A stretch of 64,000 bases of DNA, taken from IMG/VR virus record IMGVR_UViG_3300042540_001822, positions 1-64,000 of that record; one strand, 5' to 3'. Position 1 is the stretch's first letter, and each line of letters starts with the position of its first letter. The DNA is from a virus. A program made the position numbers and the translations under genes. The notes beneath the pieces are model-generated. The model was given only the letters and a program-made list of their open reading frames with translations, did not search any database and was not told the origin of the DNA. This document shows positions 56,818-64,000 of the stretch, one piece after another.

Positions 56818-57051
56818 CTATCTTCTATTTCTAAATACTCCCACCAAAATTAAAAACACTACCATAAAGAAAATCACATATTCTCTATCCTCTGGTTTGT
56901 TTTCAATTGCCGCTTGTATCACAATCCAAACTGATTTTCCAATTAATTGGATAACATACCAAAAGAATTTAGCAATATCTCCAAATAGGGGAACATTGAT
57001 TATAACATACCCAAAGGCAAAAAAAACCAACAACCTAAATGCTTGATTCAT
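56818..57051 (-). CDS. Membrane protein, 77 aa
   Basis: Two or three TM segments: LLVFFAFGYVIINVPLF, YVIQLIGKSVWIVIQ, VIFFMVVFLILVGVF. Next to a secreted-protein gene (2 bp). Confidence 0.7.
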   Translation of the reverse strand: MNQAFRLLVFFAFGYVIINVPLFGDIAKFFWYVIQLIGKSVWIVIQAAIENKPEDREYVIFFMVVFLILVGVFRNRR

Positions 57052-57053
57052 TT

Positions 57054-57320
57054 TTATTTGGTTTGGGTTTTCTTTAACCTTTCCTTCTTGGCCTTCTCCC
57101 TTCTTGCTATCCAGGCGAATTCAGCATTAACCCTCTTCATTTCCCGATCTGCTGCCTTCTGAAAAACGGTGGAATTAAAGGTTGATTTTTGGGGTGTTGG
57201 TTTGGGTTGATTCCTTTCGTTTTCGATTTGGGTCCAACGTAAAACTGGATCTTGGGTAACCTGTTGGGCAAAGGTTTGGATACAACAGATAAGGCAGAGG
57301 AAAAAAAGAGATGCTTTCAT
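57054..57320 (-). CDS. Small exported protein, 88 aa
   Basis: Signal peptide MKASLFFLCLICCIQTFAQQ with AFA-Q cleavage; mature part basic, with REMKRVNAEFAWIARREKAK helix. Unknown; the Gln after cleavage is usual in Bacteroidota. Confidence 0.7.
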   Translation of the reverse strand: MKASLFFLCLICCIQTFAQQVTQDPVLRWTQIENERNQPKPTPQKSTFNSTVFQKAADREMKRVNAEFAWIARREKAKKERLKKTQTK

Positions 57321-57342
57321 AGGGTTGGGTTTCGCGAGCGCT

Positions 57343-57365
57343 GAGTATGTTAGTAATATAGTATG
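57343..57365. repeat. Repeated dyad GTATGTTAGTnATATAG
   Basis: Third copy of the 45013 element, 23 nt upstream of ATG 57320, preceded by GCGAGCGC. Confidence 0.6.
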
Positions 57366-57367
57366 TT

Positions 57368-57943
57368 TTAAAATGTGTTGTTGTCAATTTGGGATTTCTC
57401 TTCCGTGTTTATCTTCGTAACTTCCTCGTCTTCGTAAGAAATTCTAATTTCAGCTTCTCCGTATTTCACAGAGGTAATTTCAAGTAAAATAGAACCACCG
57501 GGTATATTCCAATTGTACAAACAAACTACCTTGTCAAGATTAAGAGCCAACATCTCGTGACCATCTCCTTCTTCATAAGGGTTTCTAAAATAGAAATATT
57601 GATCGGAATGTGCACCGTATTTTTTGGTGAAAATTTCGATGTATTTATTCAAGGAAGCCTTGGTGTCATACCAATCTGTATGAGTCTCGGCTACCACTAA
57701 AAATTTCCAAACCAATTTTGATTTGGGAGTTGAAACTGTGTAAATCTTACCGGTTTTTCCGCCGAAAGTACCTTCCCAGGTAATAACATTACCTTTGGAT
57801 GATTTTTGAACAAATCCCTTTGCAATAAAGTTTTTCTTTGTGATTTCCAAACTTTCTCCTACCCTCATGCCGTTAAACTCGACTTGAGAGTGTGAAAGAA
57901 ATGGAATTAGAAAAAGAAGAGGGATTAAAAGAAATTTTTTCAT
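57368..57943 (-). CDS. Exported protein, 191 aa
   Basis: Signal peptide MKKFLLIPLLFLIPFLSHSQ (SHS-Q), then GMRVGESLEITKKNFIAKGF, GKIYTVSTPKSKLVWKFLVV; resembles small Bacteroidota secreted proteins with a GxxxxxSxxxFxxKLxxKGF start. Unknown. Confidence 0.75.
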   Translation of the reverse strand: MKKFLLIPLLFLIPFLSHSQVEFNGMRVGESLEITKKNFIAKGFVQKSSKGNVITWEGTFGGKTGKIYTVSTPKSKLVWKFLVVAETHTDWYDTKASLNKYIEIFTKKYGAHSDQYFYFRNPYEEGDGHEMLALNLDKVVCLYNWNIPGGSILLEITSVKYGEAEIRISYEDEEVTKINTEEKSQIDNNTF

Positions 57944-57967
57944 GGGTTTGTGATTTGGAAATTAAAG

Positions 57968-58321
57968 TTAAAGTGAATATGACGATTCTTGGTTGGCAAA
58001 ATAACCAACCTCCTGTAATTCTGTGATTGCTGCCTGGTCCCATTTATCGGGAAGACCAGATTCGATTTTCAACATCCACTCAACGTGCTCCTCTTTGTCC
58101 TCATCATAAACAAGGGCCAGGTCAAGATAAGTGCCAAAGTCGTGGGGACAATGTAAGGTTTTGAATCGTGCTCCTTCGGGAGGAACACCATGAATTCGAA
58201 GTAACTGCCGGGTAAATGCCTGGACTTCTTGTCTTGCCCTGGTGGAATAATTTTCAGAGCCAATTTGGGCACATTCCTCTTCGTGAGGAACTGTGGTTGC
58301 TAATTCTAGAGTTTCTAACAT
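57968..58321 (-). CDS. Hypothetical protein, 117 aa
   Basis: ATG 58321 (MLETLELATTVPHEEE). Helical, with CPHDFGTYLDLALVYDEDKE and VEWMLKIESGLPDKWD: conserved phage small protein of the LPxxW type. Upstream -7-like TACATTTAC. Confidence 0.75.
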   Translation of the reverse strand: MLETLELATTVPHEEECAQIGSENYSTRARQEVQAFTRQLLRIHGVPPEGARFKTLHCPHDFGTYLDLALVYDEDKEEHVEWMLKIESGLPDKWDQAAITELQEVGYFANQESSYSL

Positions 58322-58418
58322 GTGTGTGTTTTTATGAAGGTAAATGTACAAATAAACTGGGAAACAAAAAAACGAAACCCTACAAAACTAGGGATTTTTA
58401 ATCAATATTTTAAGAACA

Positions 58419-59126
58419 TTAATTAATAATAAATTTACTGAAATTACTGAATGATGTTTCAAAGTATTCATCTTCAAAGTATTTATTTGAATATTCATTT
58501 TTTTCATATGGAACATAAAATCTAACATCTTCATTTTCCATTTTTCTTATAGGAAAAATATAAGTTGTATTATGTACATATTTTGGATAATTTAATTCAT
58601 TTTGTATTAGGTCCAAAAATAAGGTTTCTTCATATTCTTCATAATATGATCCTAATTCTACTGTTAGTTGTGTTTTTAAATCTAGATTAGTCTTTATATT
58701 TTTAAGTTTATTATATTCAGTTTCTTCAAAAATATAACCATACATAGTTTTAAATTCTCTCCAATTATACATTATTTCCTTATATTCATAATTACCATTC
58801 CATTTTTCAACTAATATAACATAATATCTAATATCTTTGTAAATTAAAACTTTAGTTTGGATTGATATAAAATTTTGTTCATTATTTTTAGACATCATAT
58901 AAGAACCTTGTAAATTACTCCAAGTTTCTTTCCATTTTTTATCTTCACAAATAACATTCTTATAATCAATCCATTCTCCAATTGTATGGTTATAAGACCA
59001 ACCAATTGATGATGTTAATTGAAAGGAAGAGTCAATAAATTTCAATTTTTGTCTATTAACCCTATCTTGAGCTAAAGTTAATAACGAAAGAAAAATAAAA
59101 AAAATTGTTAAAATTTTGTGTTTCAT
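58419..59126 (-). CDS. Exported protein, 235 aa
   Basis: Signal peptide MKHKILTIFFIFLSLLTLAQ then DRVNRQKLKFIDSSFQLTSS. Beta-rich; ends SFSNFSKFIIN. Very AT-rich. Unknown, typical secreted Bacteroidota-like protein. Confidence 0.75.
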   Translation of the reverse strand: MKHKILTIFFIFLSLLTLAQDRVNRQKLKFIDSSFQLTSSIGWSYNHTIGEWIDYKNVICEDKKWKETWSNLQGSYMMSKNNEQNFISIQTKVLIYKDIRYYVILVEKWNGNYEYKEIMYNWREFKTMYGYIFEETEYNKLKNIKTNLDLKTQLTVELGSYYEEYEETLFLDLIQNELNYPKYVHNTTYIFPIRKMENEDVRFYVPYEKNEYSNKYFEDEYFETSFSNFSKFIIN

Positions 59127-59155
59127 GAATTCTCGTTTTTTTAAAATCCCTTTTT

Positions 59156-59371
59156 TTACATGTCTCTTTCTTCTAGAAAAGCTTGAATTTCTTCCACCAA
59201 AGCTGGATCCTCAATGGAAAAACCATCTTTGTCTCTTAACTGAAAATCTATGACCTTTCCTTTTTCATTCAACCATTCCTTATAGATAAGCTTTCCTTTA
59301 GAATCTTGAAGGATGAAGGTTTCTTCAGTAATAGGACCTGAAGTGTCGTGATTCAAAATTTCAAATCTCAT
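59156..59371 (-). CDS. Hypothetical protein, 71 aa
   Basis: MRFEILNHDTSGPITEETFI, DGFSIEDPALVEEIQAFLEE. About 55 bp of its upstream sequence are nearly identical to those of 58321, so the two share a promoter copy. Unknown. Confidence 0.65.
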   Translation of the reverse strand: MRFEILNHDTSGPITEETFILQDSKGKLIYKEWLNEKGKVIDFQLRDKDGFSIEDPALVEEIQAFLEERDM

Positions 59372-59435
59372 GAGTGTGTGTTTTTATGAAGGTAAATGTA
59401 CAAATAAACTGGGAATCAAAAAAACGAAACCCCGT

Positions 59436-59747
59436 TTATAATTTTACAAGTTTAAATTTTTCACCACCAATTACGATTTCTTTATCTTCACAAGGTTTAG
59501 GCCGATTATCTATGATTTTACCTTTTGAATCCTCGTAGTAGATTCTATTACCTTGAGAATCCCACTCCTGCTTTGACCAATATCCATTTGAATTCTCAAA
59601 GTAGATTAATTTACCTTGAGAATTCCATTCCTTCTTTGCCCAAAATCCACCTGAACCCTCAAAGTAGATTTCTTTGCCATTCTTGTCTAGTATTGCCAAG
59701 TTTCCATTGGTCTTGAAGTCCCATTTGATTTGTTGTGCTATTGTCAT
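59436..59747 (-). CDS. WDF/YDSQG-repeat protein 1, 103 aa
   Basis: MTIAQQIKWDFKTNGNLAIL, then four repeats of about 22 residues with IYFExSxGxWxKxEWxSQGN, and tail GGEKFKLVKL. Tandem family of five genes that overlap by 4 nt each. The repeat resembles YD/MORN-like beta hairpins. Confidence 0.8.
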   Translation of the reverse strand: MTIAQQIKWDFKTNGNLAILDKNGKEIYFEGSGGFWAKKEWNSQGKLIYFENSNGYWSKQEWDSQGNRIYYEDSKGKIIDNRPKPCEDKEIVIGGEKFKLVKL

Positions 59748-59992
59748 ACTTTTACAAGTTTAAATTTTTCACCACCGATTACAATCTCTTTACCTTCACA
59801 GGGTTTGGGTCGTTTGTCTATGATGTAACCATCTGAATCCTCATAGTAAATTCTATTACCTTGAGAATTGTATTCACGCTTTGTCCAACCTCCATTTGAA
59901 TTCTCCCAGTAGATTACTTTACCATTCTTGTCTTTGACTACCAATTCACCATTGGTCTTAAAATCCCATTTGATTTGTTGTGCAATTGTCAT
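59744..59992 (-). CDS. WDF/YDSQG-repeat protein 2, 82 aa
   Basis: Three repeats. Same MTIAQQIKWDFKTNGELVVK start and GGEKFKLVKV tail. Ends overlapped with neighbours (4 nt). Confidence 0.8.
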   Translation of the reverse strand: MTIAQQIKWDFKTNGELVVKDKNGKVIYWENSNGGWTKREYNSQGNRIYYEDSDGYIIDKRPKPCEGKEIVIGGEKFKLVKV

Positions 59993-60252
59993 ACTTTCAC
60001 GAGTTTAAATTTTTCACCACCAAATTCTACAATCTTACCTTCACAGGTTTTAGGTCGGTTGTCTATGATTAGACCATCTGAATCCCCAAAGTAGATTTGA
60101 TTACCTTTAGAATCGTATTCACACTTTTCCCAATCCCCATGTGAATTCTCCCAGTAGATTAATCTACCTTGAGAATCGTATTCATACTTTACCCAAAGTC
60201 CAGTTGAATCCTCAGAGTAGATTACTCTACCATTCTTGTCTTGGATATCCAA
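59989..60252 (-). CDS. WDF/YDSKG-repeat protein 3, start codon apparently lost
   Basis: The reading frame continues upstream of 60252 as TIAQQIKWDFETNGSL, homologous to the family start, but the expected ATG is replaced (AAAACA, codon AAA at 60300-60298). Usable starts would be TTG 60252 or ATA 60303. Protein either truncated at the N-terminus or a decaying copy. Confidence 0.6.
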   Translation of the reverse strand: MDIQDKNGRVIYSEDSTGLWVKYEYDSQGRLIYWENSHGDWEKCEYDSKGNQIYFGDSDGLIIDNRPKTCEGKIVEFGGEKFKLVKV

Positions 60253-60299
60253 GGAACCATTGGTCTCAAAATCCCATTTGATTTGTTGTGCGATTGTTT

Positions 60300-60674
60300 T
60301 TATACTTTTACAAGTTTAAATTTTTCACCACCGATTAGGATTTCTTTACCTTCACAGGGTTTGGGTCGTTTGTCTATAATTCCACCATTTGAATTCTCGT
60401 AGTAGAGTTCATTGCCTTGAGAATCCCGTTCATACTTTGCCCAATCACCATTTGAATTCTCTATGTAGATTCTATTTCCTTTGGAATCCAGTTCCCTCTT
60501 TACCCAAAATCCACCTGAATTTTCATAGTAGATTTCATTTCCTTGGGAATCGTATTCTCGTTTTGCCCAATCCCCAAATGAATTCTCCCAGTAGATTCTA
60601 TTACCATTCTTGTCTTTGATTGTCAATTTACCATTGGTCTTGAAATCCCATTTGATTTGTTGTGCTATTGTCAT
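60300..60674 (-). CDS. WDF/YDSQG-repeat protein 4, 124 aa
   Basis: Four repeats, longest of the five genes here, same start and tail. Differs mainly in repeat number, suggesting expansion by unequal crossing over. Confidence 0.8.
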   Translation of the reverse strand: MTIAQQIKWDFKTNGKLTIKDKNGNRIYWENSFGDWAKREYDSQGNEIYYENSGGFWVKRELDSKGNRIYIENSNGDWAKYERDSQGNELYYENSNGGIIDKRPKPCEGKEILIGGEKFKLVKV

Positions 60675-60985
60675 ACTTTCACAAGTTTAAATTTTTCACC
60701 ACCAAATTCTACTATCTTACCTTCGCAAGACTTGGGTCGTTTGTCTTTAATTAGACCATCTGAATTCTCAAAGTAGATTTGATTGCCTCCAGAATCGTAT
60801 TCATACTTTGCCCAAAATCCATCTGAATTCTCAAAGTAGATTACTTTTCCTCGAGAATCGTATTCACGCTTTAACCAATACCCAGTTGAATCCTCAGAGT
60901 AGATTGGGTTACCATTCTTGTCTTTGATTTCCAAGGGGCCATTGGTGAAATCCCATTTGATTTGTTGTCCTATTGTTTGGTTCAT
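60671..60985 (-). CDS. WDF/YDSRG-repeat protein 5, 104 aa
   Basis: ATG 60985 (MNQTIGQQIKWDF); three repeats; tail FGGEKFKLVKV. First gene of the operon; promoter-like TACATTTAC at about 61000-61010. Confidence 0.8.
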   Translation of the reverse strand: MNQTIGQQIKWDFTNGPLEIKDKNGNPIYSEDSTGYWLKREYDSRGKVIYFENSDGFWAKYEYDSGGNQIYFENSDGLIKDKRPKSCEGKIVEFGGEKFKLVKV

Positions 60986-61088
60986 TTTCGGATTTTTACA
61001 AAGGTAAATGTAAGAATAAAAGGGGAAACAAAAAAACGAAACACACAAAAAGTCTTGAATTTAACTTCATCAAAAATTGGATTGTTTT

Positions 61089-61511
61089 TTACATATCAAT
61101 AGAGAAACAATGGTTCCAATCATCTTTTGATGGATTTTCAGAATAAAACCATGAACCATTACGGAAAAGAAAAATATTAATTGGTCTAAATAAGTCACAA
61201 TAAAACAAAAATTCATTCATGTTTTCGAAAACCTTGGCTTCTGTTCCAGTTTCTCCCTTATCTCTTTTATATGCAACTGTAATACCTACAGCGGGATTTT
61301 CAAAATCGTGTGATTGACCTTGTTCAGGAGACAATTTCTTCTCAAGATAAGATAAATCTCCTAACCCCAAAATTTGAGATGCTGCAAGTAATGAGTTGTA
61401 GTGGGTGTGAAGCATGTGACCCAATGCTTCTGTCTGACCAAATTTAGAACAGTATATCGCCTCAATAGTTCCATTTGGCATTTCAACACCTATAACTGAA
61501 TGGTTTTGCAT
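61089..61511 (-). CDS. Conserved phage protein, 140 aa
   Basis: VIGVEMPNGTIEAIYCSKFG, ALGHMLHTHYNSLLAASQIL, SYLEKKLSPEQ, VAYKRDKGETG and LFRNGSWFYSENPS: the YC.fG...G..L..HY family of large phages. Function unknown. Confidence 0.8.
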   Translation of the reverse strand: MQNHSVIGVEMPNGTIEAIYCSKFGQTEALGHMLHTHYNSLLAASQILGLGDLSYLEKKLSPEQGQSHDFENPAVGITVAYKRDKGETGTEAKVFENMNEFLFYCDLFRPINIFLFRNGSWFYSENPSKDDWNHCFSIDM

Positions 61512-61574
61512 AATTATATTTTATTAATGAGCCAAATGTAGAAAACAAAATTGGATCAAAAAAATTAAACCCCA

Positions 61575-61601
61575 CAAAAAACCCGGTTTGAAGACCGGGT
61601 T
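61575..61601 (-). terminator. Terminator after 61616
   Basis: ACCCGGT-CTTCAA-ACCGGGT then TTTTTTG on the minus strand; nearly the same as the terminator at 62617. Confidence 0.8.
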
Positions 61602-61615
61602 ATTTTGGATTGGAT

Positions 61616-62122
61616 TTAAACAACTTTGAAAATCAATGTTATTCTTGGATTCATAAACATTCCAGATCCAGATACAACTGCTTTACAGTGATTTAAGAAT
61701 TCTGGTGTGTATTTTCTCTTATCCGGGTCTTCTAAAACCTCTTCACATTGATCTTTTTCAATCTCTGGATTTTCATTAAAGTTATTTATAAAATCTTCCA
61801 ATTCCCTTTTGAAATCCTCTGGTGAGATTGAAGGATCTGCTGCAAATATTACCATTCCATTATCACGTTGACTAAGATTCATACCATTTTGGTCACCCCC
61901 AATTATTTCTTCAACACCTTGTTCAAGGTCTAATGTTTCGCCAGGGGTTGAACCTTCTAAATCACGCAGTTTTTGAGAGGGATTAGTGTGATAGGTTACC
62001 ATATAAGTGTTAGGTTGTGTCCAATCAATGGGGGAACCGTCTTTTGTGAGTTTTGAAAAATCACCAGTTGCTGTGATAATTGGATTGGTTCCAAAATTTT
62101 CGAATAATTTAATGTGTTTCAT
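61616..62122 (-). CDS. Leader-bearing protein, 168 aa
   Basis: MKHIKLFENFGTNPIITATG: leader close to MRHIKLFESF of 24980. Body with GDFSKLTKDGSPIDW, LEQGVEEIIGGDQNGMNLSQ and RITLIFKVV; beta-rich, unknown. No GFEELGI motif. Confidence 0.8.
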   Translation of the reverse strand: MKHIKLFENFGTNPIITATGDFSKLTKDGSPIDWTQPNTYMVTYHTNPSQKLRDLEGSTPGETLDLEQGVEEIIGGDQNGMNLSQRDNGMVIFAADPSISPEDFKRELEDFINNFNENPEIEKDQCEEVLEDPDKRKYTPEFLNHCKAVVSGSGMFMNPRITLIFKVV

Positions 62123-62136
62123 TTTTTTGTTTTTTT

Positions 62137-62153
62137 TTTATATATCTAAATGT
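62137..62153 (-). promoter_or_regulatory. Putative late promoter (ACATTTAGATATATAAA)
   Basis: 15 nt before ATG 62122, nearly the same as the box at 62566. Confidence 0.55.
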
Positions 62154-62176
62154 GAGGAAGAATTTTTGGTTGGTTT

Positions 62177-62551
62177 CTATTTCAGATTCTTGGCAATAAC
62201 TTCCCATTGATTTAAAATCTCTTCCATCATATTTGTGCCATTTTTCAAAATTGCGTAGTAGCATTCTTCATATCTCAGTTCCTCAAGATTCTCCTCCAAT
62301 TCACTCACAGATTTAACCAAACCATGTGAAAGATTTTCCAAAAAATTTTCCCAATTTCTTTCAATGGGTGCATTGTTGTAGGATTTCACTTGTTCTAGGG
62401 TTTTCTGCCATACAGATTCTTCTGCTTCTTGCAAAGTTAGAAAAGTTCCAACCGGATCTTTCTCACCCCTATATAAATTGTAGTACATAACAAGGAATGG
62501 TCCTGAATTAGATGAAGCCCCAAAATTTTCGAATAATTCTACGTGTTTCAT
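62177..62551 (-). CDS. Leader-bearing protein, 124 aa
   Basis: MKHVELFENFGASSNSGPFL leader; helical body with EEAEESVWQKTLEQVKSYNN. Unknown. Confidence 0.8.
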   Translation of the reverse strand: MKHVELFENFGASSNSGPFLVMYYNLYRGEKDPVGTFLTLQEAEESVWQKTLEQVKSYNNAPIERNWENFLENLSHGLVKSVSELEENLEELRYEECYYAILKNGTNMMEEILNQWEVIAKNLK

Positions 62552-62565
62552 TTTTTATTTTTTTT

Positions 62566-62581
62566 TTATATATCTAAATGT
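62566..62581 (-). promoter_or_regulatory. Putative late promoter (ACATTTAGATATATAA)
   Basis: 14 nt before ATG 62551. Confidence 0.55.
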
Positions 62582-62616
62582 AAGAAAAAATTTTGGAGCA
62601 AAAAAACCAAACCCCA

Positions 62617-62643
62617 CAAAAAACCCGGTTTGAAGACCGGGTT
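62617..62643 (-). terminator. Terminator after 62737
   Basis: AACCCGGT-CTTCAA-ACCGGGTT then TTTTTGT on the minus strand. Confidence 0.8.
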
Positions 62644-62688
62644 CTTAATTTTTGTATTTTAAAGTTTTGTTTTTTAATTTAAGTTCTC

Positions 62689-62721
62689 GTTAGCACTGCG
62701 TATATACGCAAAACGTTATAA
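62689..62721 (-). repeat. attC-like remnant
   Basis: GTTAGCACT GCGTATATACGC AAAACGTTATAAG: palindrome and GTTATAAG end as in the 26-39 kb elements, isolated here. Confidence 0.4.
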
Positions 62722-62736
62722 GTAATAAAACAAAAA

Positions 62737-63153
62737 TTATGAGTTTATTATATTAATTAACGATTTCTTACAATTTTCAATAACTTCATTTGAGACATAT
62801 TCATCTTTGTATGTTTTTAATTCGTCCAGGTAGAATTTTGATAATTCTTTTAACCCTTCATCCGAAGTTAGAAATCTATAACCGATCCTTCCAAGTTCAT
62901 AATCAAAATCATTATCACCCTGATTTATTTTAATAAACTTAATTAAGAAATCTTTATCAAAATTACCTTCATTTGGTTTTACTTTATATCGTTGAACTCC
63001 ACCATATAATCCTTCGTATATGGATTCAAATAAATCATGAATTCCCATCATACCTGTAAAAAAATCAATAATAATATTATTATAATTCATACTTTCTTGT
63101 TTTAGTTGTTCGTTAATAAACTGACTTAGAGTTCTTTTAATATTCTTTTTCAT
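62737..63153 (-). CDS. Leader-like protein, 138 aa
   Basis: MKKNIKRTLSQFINEQLKQE fits the leader (FINE). Helical body with HDLFESIYEGLYGG and NQGDNDFDYELGRIGYRF. Preceded by an ACTATACATATAA box (63165-63178). Confidence 0.75.
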   Translation of the reverse strand: MKKNIKRTLSQFINEQLKQESMNYNNIIIDFFTGMMGIHDLFESIYEGLYGGVQRYKVKPNEGNFDKDFLIKFIKINQGDNDFDYELGRIGYRFLTSDEGLKELSKFYLDELKTYKDEYVSNEVIENCKKSLINIINS

Positions 63154-63186
63154 ATTTATTATTTTTATATGTATAGTTTTAATTTT

Positions 63187-63534
63187 TTACCCACCCACTT
63201 TTGAAATAGATGTTTTAGTTGCCCCACATTTAAAACCATCATCAAAAATCAAATTTACCATAGCACTATCATTTTTACCTCGTTCTACCCAAGTTACAGT
63301 TGCTATATCACCAGATAATGCCTTATCATATAACCCATCATGTTGTCCAGCCATATGTATTTCTCTTTTAAAATGTTTGCCTAACGCTTTTTTCATCATT
63401 TTTTCGTAGCTTTCCATTTGATTTTTAATGATTTCAGGATTGACTAAAACCTTATCACCTTTTTTAAAATCAGTAGTTATTTCTTCATTCAAGAATTGTT
63501 GCCAGTTCTTTACTTTGTTTATTTGTTCTCCCAT
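63187..63534 (-). CDS. Leader-bearing SH3-like protein, 115 aa
   Basis: MGEQINKVKNWQQFLNEEIT leader ending FLNEE, then FKKGDKVLVNPEIIKNQMES and GDIATVTWVERGKNDSAMVN: SH3/KOW-like barrel. Unknown role. Confidence 0.75.
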   Translation of the reverse strand: MGEQINKVKNWQQFLNEEITTDFKKGDKVLVNPEIIKNQMESYEKMMKKALGKHFKREIHMAGQHDGLYDKALSGDIATVTWVERGKNDSAMVNLIFDDGFKCGATKTSISKVGG

Positions 63535-63556
63535 TTTTTGCTATTATTTTTATTTT

Positions 63557-63572
63557 TTATGTATCTAAATGT
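63557..63572 (-). promoter_or_regulatory. Putative late promoter (ACATTTAGATACATAA)
   Basis: 22 nt before ATG 63534; one-base variant of the box at 62566. Confidence 0.5.
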
Positions 63573-63617
63573 AATTAAGAATTTTTGACCAAAAAAATCA
63601 AACCCCATTTTTACAAT

Positions 63618-63935
63618 CTAGAAATCGGAATCCTTGGAAACTGTGTTACCTTCTTTGGTTCCAAAATAATAGGAAAAGATCATAAGAACCAAAGTTCTAA
63701 TTAAATCAAAAAGCTGGTCGCTTTGTTCTGGTGAAAGTAGGGATACTTTCCATGCAATTGTTTTATCCACAATAAACAAAGCAACCAAAGAGGTAAAAAT
63801 AACTAAAATGTATCTTACCAAAATTTCTTTGGTGCTTTTAGCAAACATCCTATAAACAAAAAAGGATGTGCCTAAGATAAATCCTAGAGCCATGAAAATC
63901 CCTAGCATCATAATGGTGGGAGAAGAGGAAAACAT
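63618..63935 (-). CDS. Membrane protein, 105 aa
   Basis: Three hydrophobic segments (IMMLGIFMALGFILGTSFFV, ILVRYILVIFTSLVALFIV, LIRTLVLMIFSYYFG). Ends KEGNTVSKDSDF. Unknown phage membrane protein. Confidence 0.75.
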   Translation of the reverse strand: MFSSSPTIMMLGIFMALGFILGTSFFVYRMFAKSTKEILVRYILVIFTSLVALFIVDKTIAWKVSLLSPEQSDQLFDLIRTLVLMIFSYYFGTKEGNTVSKDSDF

Positions 63936-63937
63936 GG

Positions 63938-63950
63938 ATTATATATCAAA
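63938..63950 (-). promoter_or_regulatory. Putative late promoter (TTTGATATATAAT)
   Basis: TTTGATATATAAT on the minus strand, 2 nt before ATG 63935; directly after the terminator hairpin. Confidence 0.45.
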
Positions 63951-63956
63951 AAAAAA

Positions 63957-63978
63957 GACCCAAACTTTCGTTTGGGTC
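63957..63978 (-). terminator. Terminator of an upstream (right-flank) gene
   Basis: GACCCAAAC-GAAA-GTTTGGGTC then TTTTTTTTT on the minus strand. Confidence 0.85.
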
Positions 63979-64000
63979 TGGCGTCAATTTTAATTCTTTT

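Overview
The window looks like part of a large, AT-rich tailed-phage genome whose host is a member of the Bacteroidota. The phage evidence is a T4-type lysozyme, a large LamG-like virion adhesin, a T4 polynucleotide-kinase-like 3' phosphatase, a RadA-like ATPase, a tRNA/tRNA-like block, short tightly packed or overlapping genes, and phage small-protein families (DUF932, DUF6011, Lar-like zinc ribbon, EGAKWQAER-type). The host evidence is promoters of the Bacteroidota type (TTTG, 20 bp, TATATTTG), almost no Shine-Dalgarno sites, and lipoprotein/secretion signals of that phylum. No terminase, capsid, portal, polymerase or integrase gene is present, so the genome is much larger than the window.

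Layout. 0-2.3 kb (+): end of a proline-rich KOW protein and two tandem VWA-like (DUF2201-type) proteins. 2.3-26.3 kb, mostly (-): many proteins starting with a short M(K/R)xhxxFxxF..E leader like the T4 capsid-targeting sequence, often with a second portable motif, SGFEELGIN. Most are preceded by a GATATATA box, the likely late promoter. Interspersed are DUF932, FkbM methyltransferase, GH16 hydrolase, lysozyme, LamG adhesin, LemA, a two-domain glycosyltransferase and a DEDDh exonuclease. 26.3-40.3 kb (-): about 40 very small single-gene units separated by inverted-repeat elements resembling integron attC sites (AAC...GTTA ends, imperfect stems) or by a repeated host-type promoter block ending CTGGACAAATAAACGAGTTA. 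40.4-41.2 kb: a two-letter 12-bp minisatellite and a GC-rich non-coding island. 41.2-49.6 kb (-): GC-richer regulatory/metabolic genes (RadA-like, DUF6011, double-HTH protein) with their own TATCTTTAC promoter element and AACCAACCAC leader, plus more cassette-like genes at 45-47 kb.

49.6-54.8 kb (-): an RNA block. Two recognisable tRNA-Met genes bracket about eleven RNAs that share nearly the same acceptor stem and T-arm (AGTCAGG...CCTGACT) but have interiors of 60-110 nt that do not fold as normal cloverleaves. About 1.2 kb of further structured, ORF-poor sequence lies between them. 54.8-64 kb (-): small secreted/membrane proteins, an expanded family of WDF/YDSQGN repeat proteins, and a second group of leader-bearing late genes with strong terminators.

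The most notable signals are the tRNA-like RNA array, the attC-like cassette array, and the pair of portable peptide motifs (leader plus GFEELGI) on more than a dozen unrelated proteins. All functional statements are from reading the sequence; no database search or folding program was run.
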